A stretch of DNA of 64,000 nucleotides, from assembly GCF_001294535.1 (NCBI RefSeq), contig NZ_LGIC01000035.1, positions 23,547-87,546 on the forward strand, in the 5' to 3' direction. Below, piece after piece: positions 55,850 through 64,000 of the stretch. Made by a program: the position numbers and the translations under genes. The first letter of the stretch is position 1; every line of letters starts with the position of its first letter. The notes under the pieces were generated by a model that saw only the letters and a list, made by a program, of their open reading frames with translations, made no database searches and was not told the DNA's origin. This DNA is from Cypionkella psychrotolerans (GTDB taxonomy: Bacteria > Pseudomonadota > Alphaproteobacteria > Rhodobacterales > Rhodobacteraceae).

Positions 55850-58800
55850 TCAGGCAGGTGTAGCTGCGATCGGTGCCTTGGTCTGGCCGCGTGAGAACAG
55901 GCGGTTGATCAGCACGAAGAACACCGGCACGAAGATGATCGCCAATGCCGTGCCAGTGATGGTGCCAAACAGCGTGGCATAGCCGATAGCCTCGCGCGCC
56001 CCGGCACCCGCGCCCGAAGACAGCACCAAGGGCACCACCCCCAGACCGAAGGCCAGCGAGGTCATCAGGATCGGACGGAAGCGCAGTCTGGCTGCCTGCG
56101 TCACCGCTTCCACCGCCGTCTCGCCAAGGCTGGCCATCCGTTCGCGGGCAAATTCCACGATCATGATGCCGTTCTTGCCAGTCAGACCCACCACGGTCAA
56201 AAGACCTACTTGGAAGTAAACCCCATTCGACTGCCCGCCAATCCACGCGCCAATCAGCGCGCCCAGCACGCCGACAGGCATCGCCAACAGCACCACGATC
56301 GGAATTGTCCAGCTTTCATAGAGGGCGGCCAAGCACAGGAACACCGCCGCAAGTGCGAGGCCATAGAGCGCCATCGCCCCGGCTCCGGCTTCTTTTTCCT
56401 CCAGCGACATGCCTGTCCACTGCAAGCTGAACCCCGGCGGCAGTTTGGTGGCAAGCGCCTCCATCGCCGTAATCGCGTCACCCGAGGTAAAGCCGGGCGC
56501 TGCGGTGCCATCAATGCCCATCGAGGGCATGGCGTTATAACGGGTCACCTGCTGCGGCCCGTACACCCATTCTTGCGTCGCGAAGGTCGAGAAATCGACG
56601 AAATCGCCATTCACGTTCTGCACCCGCCACAGCGCCAGATCTTCCGGGGTCGAGCGTGCCGCAGGTTCGCCCTGCACAAAGACCCGCTTGACGCGGCCCT
56701 GATACAGGAAATCGTTGACATAGGCGCTGGACCAGATGGTGTTCAGGAAGGTGCCGACATCTGCCGCCGTCACGCCGACGGCACCCGCTTTGGCCCAGTC
56801 GATGTTCAGTCGGAACTGCGGTGCGTCTTCGACGCCACTGGGCCGCACCCCGGTCAGCACAGGGCTTTGTGCAGCCATACCGAGCAACATGTTGCGGGCG
56901 TCCAGCAGCTCTTGATGGGTCTTGCCGCTGGTTGCTTGCAGATAGGCGCTAAAGCCGTTCGAGGTTCCAAGCTCGGGCACGGCGGGGGGCGCGAAGGGCA
57001 CGACCATGGCCTCGTTGATGCCAAAGAACAGCGGCCCAAACGCGCGCCCTGCAATGGCCGAGATTGAGGACTCGGCACTTGTGCGCTGGCCCCAATCCTT
57101 CAACTTGGTGAACAACAGCCCCATGTTCTGGCCCTGCCCACCGAACGAAAATCCGCGGACAGAGAACACGGCGTCGGTGTTCGCAGCCTCGCCTTTCATG
57201 TAGTAATCTTCAACTTTGCGCAGAACCTTTTCGGTCGCCCCGGCGGTCGCCCCCGATGGAAGCTGCACAATAGTGATCAGCGCGCCTTGGTCTTCATCGG
57301 GCAGAAACGAGGTTGGCGTGCGTAAATACAACGCCGCCATAGCCACAACAATCAGAGCATAGAACGCCATCATGCTGAGCGGTCGTGCCGTCGCCCCTCG
57401 GACAAGGCTGGTATAGACGCTGGTCAATCGGCCAAAATTACGTTCGAACCAGTTTGAAAAGCCGCTGCCCAGTTTCGCCAGCATCCCTTGCCGCTTTGCC
57501 CCATGCGCGTGCGGCTTCAACATGGTGGCGCAAAGTGCAGGGGTGAAGATCAACGCCACCAGCACCGAAAGCCCCATCGCCGAGACGATTGTAACGGCGA
57601 ACTGCTTATACATCTCGCCTGTAGCGCCACCGAAGAACGCCATCGGCACAAACACCGCCGAGACCACCATCGCAATGCCAACCAGCGCGCCCGAGATTTC
57701 GTCCATCGATTTCTCAGTGGCCTCTTTTGGGCCCAACCCTTCTTCTTGCATGACGCGTTCGACGTTTTCGACAACCACGATGGCGTCATCCACCAGCAGA
57801 CCGATGGCTAAAACCATCGCCAACATGGTCAGGGTGTTGATGGTAAAACCCAAGCTGGCCATGATGCCGAAGGTGCCCAGCAGAACCACTGGCACCGCTA
57901 GCGTCGGGATCAGCGTGGCGCGGATGTTGTGCAAGAAAATCAAAATCACCAAAACCACCAGCACCATGGCTTCGATCAGTGTTTCGATCACCGCCTCGAT
58001 AGACAGCAGCACGAACGGTGTGGTCTCATAGGGAACCACATAGGTCGTACCCGCCGGAAAGCTGTGCGACAATTCCTCGATCTTCGCTTTGACCAGATCT
58101 GCCGTCTCAATCGCATTCGCGCCAGACGCCAGCTGCACCGCCATCGCCGCCGCTGGTTTGCCGTTGTAAAAGCCCGAGATTTCGTAGGTCTCGGCGCCCA
58201 ACTCGGCCCGCGCCACATCACGCAGCAGCACAAGGCCGCCGTCGGTATCTGCCCGCAGCACGATGCGTTCAAAATCCGCAGGTGTTTTCAGCAAGGATTG
58301 CGCGGTGATGGTTGCGTTCAACTCTTGCCCTTCGGGCGCAGGCATCGCGCCAAAAGCACCCGCCGAGATTTGCGCGTTCTGGGCGCGGATCGCCGCAATC
58401 ACTGTCGCAGGCGACAGATCATAATACTTCAGCTTCAGCGGATCGAGCCAGATCCGCATGGCATATTCCGAGCCAAACACCTGCACTTTGCCAACGCCGT
58501 CCAGTCGCGACACCGGCTCGACCAAGTTCGACGCAAGATAGTCGGCAAGGTCGATGGCGTTTTGTGCGCCCCCCTCTGAGACAAGACCGACAATCATCAG
58601 AAACCCGGTTGCCGATTTCTCAACAACAACGCCCTGACGGGTAACAGTTTCGGGCAGACCGGCCTGTGCCTGCGCCAGCTTGTTTTGTACCTGCACCTGC
58701 GCAATGTCGGGATCGGTGCCGATGCGGAAGGTCAACGTGATCGAGATTTGCCCGGTCGAGGTGGTGGACGAGTTGATATAACGCAGCCCATCCAGCCCGG

Positions 58801-59008
58801 TCATCTCTTTCTCGATGATCTGCACTACGGTATCGGCCGCAGTTTCCGCCGATGCACCCGGATAACTGGCGCTGATCACGATCGAAGGCCCGGCAATCGA
58901 CGGATATTGCGAGATCGGCAAACGCATCACCGACAACACGCCCACCGCCATCACGATGATCGCCAACACCCATGCAAAGATGGGACGATTGATAAAGAAA
59001 CGCGACAT
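55850..59008 (-). CDS. RND efflux transporter, HAE1 (AcrB-like)
   Basis: This 1052-residue inner-membrane proton antiporter of the AcrB family is complete: 12 membrane segments in the usual 1+5+1+5 order, with two large periplasmic loops. The start MSRFFINRPIFAWVLAIIVMA is diagnostic. The proton-relay aspartates lie in VGLLVDDAIVVVENVE (fourth segment), and G-F-x-F-G-like and FLPDEDQGAL blocks follow. It exports hydrophobic drugs with the adaptor and an outer-membrane channel. It is the last gene of acrR-acrA-acrB. Confidence 0.96.
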   Translation of the reverse strand: MSRFFINRPIFAWVLAIIVMAVGVLSVMRLPISQYPSIAGPSIVISASYPGASAETAADTVVQIIEKEMTGLDGLRYINSSTTSTGQISITLTFRIGTDPDIAQVQVQNKLAQAQAGLPETVTRQGVVVEKSATGFLMIVGLVSEGGAQNAIDLADYLASNLVEPVSRLDGVGKVQVFGSEYAMRIWLDPLKLKYYDLSPATVIAAIRAQNAQISAGAFGAMPAPEGQELNATITAQSLLKTPADFERIVLRADTDGGLVLLRDVARAELGAETYEISGFYNGKPAAAMAVQLASGANAIETADLVKAKIEELSHSFPAGTTYVVPYETTPFVLLSIEAVIETLIEAMVLVVLVILIFLHNIRATLIPTLAVPVVLLGTFGIMASLGFTINTLTMLAMVLAIGLLVDDAIVVVENVERVMQEEGLGPKEATEKSMDEISGALVGIAMVVSAVFVPMAFFGGATGEMYKQFAVTIVSAMGLSVLVALIFTPALCATMLKPHAHGAKRQGMLAKLGSGFSNWFERNFGRLTSVYTSLVRGATARPLSMMAFYALIVVAMAALYLRTPTSFLPDEDQGALITIVQLPSGATAGATEKVLRKVEDYYMKGEAANTDAVFSVRGFSFGGQGQNMGLLFTKLKDWGQRTSAESSISAIAGRAFGPLFFGINEAMVVPFAPPAVPELGTSNGFSAYLQATSGKTHQELLDARNMLLGMAAQSPVLTGVRPSGVEDAPQFRLNIDWAKAGAVGVTAADVGTFLNTIWSSAYVNDFLYQGRVKRVFVQGEPAARSTPEDLALWRVQNVNGDFVDFSTFATQEWVYGPQQVTRYNAMPSMGIDGTAAPGFTSGDAITAMEALATKLPPGFSLQWTGMSLEEKEAGAGAMALYGLALAAVFLCLAALYESWTIPIVVLLAMPVGVLGALIGAWIGGQSNGVYFQVGLLTVVGLTGKNGIMIVEFARERMASLGETAVEAVTQAARLRFRPILMTSLAFGLGVVPLVLSSGAGAGAREAIGYATLFGTITGTALAIIFVPVFFVLINRLFSRGQTKAPIAATPA

Positions 59009-59011
59009 CGA

Positions 59012-60187
59012 TCAGTTCCCTTCAGCGGGGGCAGCCGTCGGAGCCGCCGCAGTGGCACCCTCTGGCGGCAGGATCACAACATCAGCGCCCGGTCCGGCCT
59101 TTTGAAAGCCCGAGGTCACGATCTGATCGCCCGCGTTCAGCCCCGAAGTCACCACCCAGTTGCTGCCCGAAGCCCCCAGAATGGTGACGGGACGCACGGC
59201 CACCTTGCCGCCCTCTGCGCCCCCTTCGACAATCCAGACATTGGCGCCACCACTGGCGTCGCGCATCACAGCGCTTTGCGGCACAAGGATTGCGTTCTTC
59301 TCGGTGGCTTGCGGCAGCTCGACCTCAACGTAAAGTCCGGGCAACAAATAGAAATCCGGGTTCGCAAAGCTGATCCGCAGCGTCACCATGCCAGTGGTCG
59401 GCTCGACCTGCGGCTCGGCCGCCTTCAGCTGACCCTTCTGACCATAGGTCGCACCATTTGGCAGGATCATGGTGGCTTCGGCACTTTTCAAAAAGTCGCG
59501 CGCAGCACCGGGGCTGTTCCAACGCAGCAAGTCGCTTGCGGATTGGGTGACATCGACGAAAATTGGGTCCAGCGTGCGGATTGTTGCCAGCGTGGCCGCC
59601 TGCTGTGCGCCCACGAGTGACCCAGTATTGGCTTGCGACAAACCGATCACCCCGGTGATAGGGGCGCGGATCGTGGTGTGGTCCAGATCAATCTCGGCGC
59701 TGACCTGCTGGGCTTTGGCCGATTGCAAAGCCGCCGCCGCCGCATCGCGTGCAGCAATCGCCTTGTCGCGGTTGGCGGCAGAGCCTGCATTGCTCGACAG
59801 CAATTCTTCGGCGCGGTTTCCATCCGACAGCGCAAGATTATAATTCGCCTGCGCCTGCGCCACCGCAGCCTTGGCCGCAGCGACCGTGGCGGCATACAAC
59901 TCGTCTTCGATCTTATACAGCGGCTGGCCCGCTTCGACCCAAGTGCCTTCCTCAAACAGACGCTCGCGGATGAGGCCGGACACTTGCGGTCTGACCTCTG
60001 CGACGGTTGAGGCTTTGATCCGGCCCGGCAGGCGGGTGGTCAAGGTATATTCGCCGACTTTCGCGGCCAAGACACCCACGGCGGGCGGCGGCGGGGCTTG
60101 CTGGGCAAGGGCTGCAACAGGCGCCACGCAAAGCGCCAGCACGAGGAAGGATGCACGCAGAGGTGCATGTCGGAGGGGTTTTTGCAT
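59012..60187 (-). CDS. RND efflux periplasmic adaptor (AcrA-like)
   Basis: A 391-residue membrane-fusion protein with a Sec signal (about residues 1-28), barrel-sandwich/lipoyl domain halves (RLPGRIKASTVAEVRPQVSG), a helical hairpin (about 100-165), and a beta-barrel domain (TIRAPITGVIGLSQANTGSLV onward). No lipobox cysteine is present. It links the transporter to the outer-membrane channel. The start at 60187 is chosen because it begins the signal peptide. It ends three bases before the transporter start. Confidence 0.92.
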   Translation of the reverse strand: MQKPLRHAPLRASFLVLALCVAPVAALAQQAPPPPAVGVLAAKVGEYTLTTRLPGRIKASTVAEVRPQVSGLIRERLFEEGTWVEAGQPLYKIEDELYAATVAAAKAAVAQAQANYNLALSDGNRAEELLSSNAGSAANRDKAIAARDAAAAALQSAKAQQVSAEIDLDHTTIRAPITGVIGLSQANTGSLVGAQQAATLATIRTLDPIFVDVTQSASDLLRWNSPGAARDFLKSAEATMILPNGATYGQKGQLKAAEPQVEPTTGMVTLRISFANPDFYLLPGLYVEVELPQATEKNAILVPQSAVMRDASGGANVWIVEGGAEGGKVAVRPVTILGASGSNWVVTSGLNAGDQIVTSGFQKAGPGADVVILPPEGATAAAPTAAPAEGN

Positions 60188-60242
60188 GGATTGGCCTGTT
60201 CTCAGTTGAGGAGGTGTCGGGAATAGGTCGGTAAAACGTAGA

Positions 60243-60851
60243 TTAGGTGGCGGGCTTGCGGAAGAGCGCCATTTGCTTGCGCAGAAATCTGTTGCCAAGG
60301 TCAGACAGCGAGAAACATTTGCCCGAGCGTAACCACTCACTCAGCAAACCATTCATCGTCGCCATCAAAATTCCCGCGGTTTCTTTCGGGGTGAAATCGG
60401 CCGAGAGATTGCCTTGGTCGTGGGCGAGTTGGATCATAGTCGAAAGCGTCAGAAACATATCGGCATTCATCTCTTGCATCCAGGCCATGCCTTCCGCATC
60501 GGCAGAATGCGTGTTCAAGATAATAAAGACCCGCTGCTGACGCTCGTCTTGTTCAAAACTGATCAGCACTTCTTCAGCAACTTGCTCAAGCAGACCCAGC
60601 GGATCGCTGTGGCCCTCTTGTGCCGCCTTACGGATCAGCATCTTTTGCGGTGGCTCGTTGCGTTTGTGCAGGGCGCGCAGCAGGTCGATCTTGTCTTTGA
60701 AATGCCAGTAAAGCGCGCCACGGGTGACCCCCGCCTTGCGCGAGATTTTCTCCAGCGTCGAGGCCGAAACCCCCTGTTCGCAGAACATCTGCTCTGCCGC
60801 ATCCAGAATCGCGCTGCGAGTCTGTTCGGCATCTTCCTTGCTTCTGCGCAT
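60243..60851 (-). CDS. TetR/AcrR family repressor of the efflux system
   Basis: A 202-residue regulator with the AcrR/TtgR-type N terminus (RSAILDAAEQMFCEQGVSASTLEKISRKAGVTRGALYWHFKDK, about residues 11-54) and a ligand-binding helical domain. It heads the acrA-acrB genes and lies 20 bases from a 42-base operator palindrome that it very likely binds. Confidence 0.93.
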   Translation of the reverse strand: MRRSKEDAEQTRSAILDAAEQMFCEQGVSASTLEKISRKAGVTRGALYWHFKDKIDLLRALHKRNEPPQKMLIRKAAQEGHSDPLGLLEQVAEEVLISFEQDERQQRVFIILNTHSADAEGMAWMQEMNADMFLTLSTMIQLAHDQGNLSADFTPKETAGILMATMNGLLSEWLRSGKCFSLSDLGNRFLRKQMALFRKPAT

Positions 60852-60870
60852 ACGAATCTCCGGCGGCTTT

Positions 60871-60912
60871 GCGTCTCTTTACAAACATTCATGGATGTAT
60901 GTAAAGAGACGC
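60871..60912. promoter_or_regulatory. AcrR/TtgR-type operator, 42-base inverted repeat
   Basis: The palindrome (arms GCGTCTCTTTACAAACATTC and its complement, four mismatched bases) surrounds a CATG centre. It matches the TACATACAT...ATGTATGTA pattern of AcrR and the TtgR operator. It overlaps TTTACA hexamers on both strands, so one site can control the repressor-pump operon and the divergent channel gene. Confidence 0.85.
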
Positions 60913-60995
60913 TGAAAATTACATGGCCGATACAGGGGGACCGTTCCCGATGCACCAGCCAGACATCGCGAAAGATCATCAAGGAGTTTCCCCCC

Positions 60996-62424
60996 ATGCG
61001 CCAGCATCCGGCTGCAATCCCAGGCACGCAAGGCCTTTCCGCATCCCCGGCGCATCCCTCGCGCCGCGCGCTTCTGCTTTGGTCGGGCGCTGCCCTGACA
61101 TTGGCAGGCTGCACCCAGATCGCCTACGAATCGCCCACACCCAGTGTCGCCGCAGACTTTGAAAACGGCGCGCCCGCCCGTAAAGACGCCGCCGCCACCC
61201 GCAACTGGTGGCTGGCTTTCCGCGACACCAGCCTCAATCAACTGATCGACGCGGGCATGACCCGCAATCTGGATGTGCGCCAAGCGGTTGAGGCCATCAA
61301 CGAAGCCCGCGCCACTTCGGCAGGGGTGATCGCCAACGACTTTCCGCAGATTTCCGCCCAAGGCACAGCGCAACGTGGCGACAGTCAGGGGGTAGGTGTC
61401 AGCGAGACCTCGTCGGTGGCAGGCAATGTCTCTTGGGTGGCGGATGTTTTCGGGGCCAACAGCAATGCCCGCCGCTCGGCAGCAGCACAGCTCGACGCGG
61501 CCTATGCCACGGCGGATGTGGCGCGGTTGGTGATGCAAAGCGGCATAGCCAATGCCTATGTCGATCTGCGCTTTCAGCAAGCCAGCATCGCTTTGACCCG
61601 CAAATCGCTTGAAAGCCGCCGCCGCAGTCTGGAGCTTACGAAAAACCAGTTCGACGCAGGGGCGACAGATCGTCTGGCCGTGCTGCAAGCCGAGCAACTG
61701 GTGGCCGAAGGTGAGGCGCAACTGCCCGGCTATGAGACCGGATTTGATCAGGCGCTGGCGCGGCTGGCCACGCTGACCGCCCGCAAAATTGCCGATCTGC
61801 GCCCGATCCTGCAACGCGGGGCCGCCCAGCCCCGTCCGCGGTTTTCCGCCAGTGTTGGCATCCCCGCCGATGTGATCCGTGCGCGCCCCGATCTGCGCGT
61901 GGCCGAGCGCAACTATGCCTCCACCGTGTTCGCGATCGGCGTGGCAAAAGCCGCGTTCTACCCGTCAATCTCTCTGTCCGGCAATATCACCCCAACCAAT
62001 GGATCTCGCGGCAGCAGTATCACCACTTGGGCCGTTGGCCCCGCGATCAACCTGCCGATCTTCACCGCAGGCGCAAACACTGCCAATCTCAACAAAGCCG
62101 AAAGCCTGGCCGTGCAGGCGCGGCTGGGCTGGGAAAGCGCCGTGCTGAATGCCATCGAGGAAGTAGAAAGCAGCCTCGCCGCCTATCGCCGCGACAACCG
62201 CAACGTTGCCGCCCAGCGACGTCTGGTCCGATACCTCAGCCGAGGCGGTCGAGTTGACCCGCACCAACTTCAGCGCCGGCGGCACCGAGTTTTCCAACGT
62301 CCTGACCGCAGAGCGCAGTTATCTTACGGCACAGCAAGCACTGGCCGCAGCCCTGCGGCAACAGGCGGCAAACTTCGTCTCGCTCAGCGCCGCCAGCGCA
62401 GGCGGAACCGGCGGTGCTGGCTAA
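60996..62424 (+). pseudogene. outer-membrane efflux channel (OprM/NodT family), frameshifted near the 3' end
   Basis: The frame opens with MRQHPAAIPG and a lipobox (LAGC, C39), then two OEP repeats (DAGMTRNLDVRQAVEAINEARA; VGIPADVIRARPDLRVAERNYA). At about 62228 it switches: the first frame reads RRLVRYLSRGG, while the continuation DTSAEAVELTRTNFSAGG and on to NFVSLSAASAGG lies one frame away and ends at a TAA near 62424. One extra C in GTCCGA explains it. Either the gene is truncated by about 65 residues, or this is a sequencing error. AAGGAG precedes the ATG. Confidence 0.85.
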
Positions 62425-62798
62425 GCGCAACGACGCCGGGGCGGCATTGGATAACCTCTATTAGATCTAGGCTCCAGACTTCGGTAACGGGGTCGTCCCA
62501 GTCAAGCGGTTTTGCGCATGCGGGATGCGCCGCCGAACTGCGGTTTTGTGCTTTGAGAGCTTAGTCTGCTTCCCTTCTCGGCAGCCTTCGCCTGAGGTCG
62601 ACCCGGGTGCATGCTTCGGTCCGGGTCAGCGCGATGGCCGCCAACATGATGCTGGTTCAATGCAATTCCGATGTGCCCATCTCATGAGCGTGCTCGATGC
62701 GATCGGCATCAGTCCTGAGCACGGCATCATCGCAACCGCGTCCCGTGGGGACCTCGAAGGCCCGCGATCAGGCGGGCAGCAGTCTGGAGCTTGCGTCT
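62425..62798. other. 3' flank of the insertion sequence
   Basis: About 370 bases between the channel gene and the transposase remnant. Codon-like structure is absent on both strands. The left end of the IS110-family element is probably near 62460-62490, but no terminal repeat could be fixed, as is usual for this family. Confidence 0.4.
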
Positions 62799-62975
62799 TC
62801 AGCCGGCATGGATCACCGGAGTATCGAAGCGGAAGTCGATGTCATCCTTCCACATGCGGTGCAGGATCACGGCGATACGCCGCGCCAGCGCAACCATCGC
62901 GCGCTTGGCACCACGACGGCGCGCAAGCTTTGCGGCCCAGGTTCGCAGCCAGCTCGCCCGCCCACCAATCGTCGG

Positions 62976-63000
62976 GAAAACAGTCCACTGGACTGTTTTC
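62976..63000. repeat. palindrome GAAAACAGTCCA-C-TGGACTGTTTTC inside the transposase gene
   Basis: A perfect 25-base palindrome with 12-base arms. Flanking GTC/GAC bases extend it slightly. It interrupts the C-terminal domain between VMMYEEG and WLRTWAAKL without breaking the local frame. Confidence 0.8.
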
Positions 63001-63224
63001 TGACCCTCCTCATACATCATGACCGTGGCAGCCTGACACAGCGCGCGTCGAAGGTTGACGTCGCCCGCCTTGGTGATCCCACCCGAGATGCTCGCTCGCC
63101 CGACTGGTTTCGCGAGGGAGTCAGGCCGACCCACGGCCCGACCCTCTTCGAGGAAGTGAACCGGTCGGGATCGTCGACCGCAGATCGATAGGTCAGTGCC
63201 ACAACAGCGCCGATCCCCATTGCC

Positions 63225-63254
63225 CGGCAGGCGATTTGCGAAGCAAATCTGCCG
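63225..63254. repeat. palindrome around GATTTGC-GAA-GCAAATC inside the transposase gene
   Basis: Inner arms GATTTGC/GCAAATC are extended by CGGCA/TGCCG with a small bulge. It sits in the catalytic region between LMSMP and GAVVALTYRSAV and adds about 16 codons in frame. Confidence 0.75.
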
Positions 63255-64000
63255 AGAGGGGGCATCGACATCAACCGGCAGCAGACCGGATCTTCCTGCG
63301 CGCGTTGCCGGACATGGCGTTCAAGGCTCGCCAACTCTCGCCGCAGCGCCGACCGCGCGCTGAGCATGGGTTCGGTTGCCGCTTCCAGCATCGGATTACC
63401 GGCCGCCCGCTCGCGGATACGCTGTTCGAACCGGCCTCGCGATATGGTGCCGACCTTAAGTCCGAAGTTCCGAAGGAGACTGCGCAAAGACATTTCCAGC
63501 GTGATGAACCCCTGTTGCACGGCCTTTCGAGCAGTGAGCACCGCCCGAACCTCTTGTGCGGACACCGATTTGCAGTGAACAGGCCGGAACCAGCCGAGGT
63601 GCAGAAGCGCGCGATACCGTCGCATCACGGCGGTCCGTCTTGATCGGCATAGCCTTAAGGGCGCCCTTCACTTGCCGGGTTTCCATGAGCACGACAGGCT
63701 GCCCAGCCTCGGACAACCCGCGATGCAACCACTGCGACAAGGGGCCAGCCTCGAGCCCGACGGCAGCGATTGCGCCGTCCTGATCGTTGATCCAACGCAA
63801 CAGCGCCTCGGGTTCGCGCGCCACCTGCGCCTCCTTCACGATCTTCCCATGCTCGCTGATCACGCAGATCGCGGTCTTCTCCAGCGACACATCCAGTCCG
63901 ACAAACAGCTTCATCCCGCACTCCTGCCTGTGAATCCGATACGGGAATGGCGCCAGCTTGCCCGCGATTCTGCAACGGTAACGGGCGGGCCGCGACGCAG

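Larger units (their letters stand above)
62799..63914 (-). pseudogene. IS110-family transposase, broken by frameshifts and palindromic insertions
   Basis: The N-terminal DEDD domain (MKLFVGLDVSLEKTAICVIS, GLEAGPLSQWL, IKTDRRDA) runs to about 63615. It continues in another frame as LHLGWFRPVHCKSVSAQEVRAVL to VGPWVGLTPSRNQSGER (about 63090). A third frame then gives SGGITKAGDVNLRRAL and AKLARRRGAKRAMVALARRIAVIL, the Tnp20 C-terminal domain. So there are two frameshifts. Two palindromes, 63225-63254 and 62976-63000, interrupt the conserved blocks. GCAGGAG precedes the ATG at 63914. The element's right end is at or beyond the window edge. Confidence 0.85.
62440..64000 (-). mobile_element. IS110-family insertion sequence, degenerate (partial at window edge)
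   Basis: Bounds are approximate: the left end lies between the channel gene and the transposase, and the right end at or beyond 64000. The single transposase gene is inactive, so the copy can only move if helped by an intact relative elsewhere. Confidence 0.6.

Overview
The window looks like chromosomal DNA from an alphaproteobacterium of the order Rhodobacterales (Rhodobacter/Paracoccus/Roseobacter relatives). The evidence is high GC content, many gene blocks typical of that group (argC-ccmE; argS-SPOR-nagZ-scpA-scpB; rlmE next to ppx/gppA; a separate pterin-binding methyltransferase next to a MetF-like protein), gene-transfer-agent (GTA) type lysis genes, and short intergenic repeats. No species can be named. 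Most of the window is ordinary core genome. Accessory or decayed material sits around 16 kb, 55 kb and the right end.

Layout. 0-6 kb: end of a gamma-carbonic anhydrase, a DUF1127 mini-protein, two class I GAPDH genes with different cofactor-pocket residues, a DUF808 membrane protein and transketolase; four LacI-type palindromes lie around the GAPDH loci. 6-13 kb: a ZapA-type cell-division operon with an MliC-like lipoprotein; purL, an acetyltransferase, BolA, a tiny membrane protein and a CGFS glutaredoxin; then a DGPF-domain protein paired with an ECF sigma factor that has a long C-terminal extension. 13-20 kb: LysR regulator, acyltransferase, murI, a lower-GC double-CXXCG gene between repeats, DUF1684, argC, ccmE, then an endolysin/holin pair of the GTA lysis type. 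20-26 kb: argS, SPOR protein, nagZ, scpA, scpB. 26-28 kb: a one-carbon cluster likely supporting a split methionine synthase. 28-36 kb: ppx/gppA, rlmE, a YcbK-like peptidase divergent from an L,D-transpeptidase, then lpxD with its own acyl carrier protein and ketosynthase, and an IalB-like protein.

36-50 kb: an intergenic region with a candidate small RNA (a structural relative lies at 12.8 kb), a HerA/DUF853 ATPase, a CAP-RTX secreted protein, a CNNM/CBS protein, xerD, a secreted protein of unknown role with a mini-protein, aroK-aroB, and a complete polar amino-acid ABC transporter. 50-55 kb: TetR regulator, tgt, lon, a tailed HU-like protein and tRNA-Val(CAC). Right after the tRNA are a broken integrase start and a broken Fic gene.

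55-64 kb: an RND efflux system (acrR-acrA-acrB) divergent from its outer-membrane channel, with a large AcrR/TtgR-like palindrome between them. The channel gene carries a frameshift near its 3' end. The window ends in an IS110-family transposase gene broken by two frameshifts and containing two palindromic insertions that keep the local frame.

All functions are inferred from motif recognition and gene context. No searches were run.
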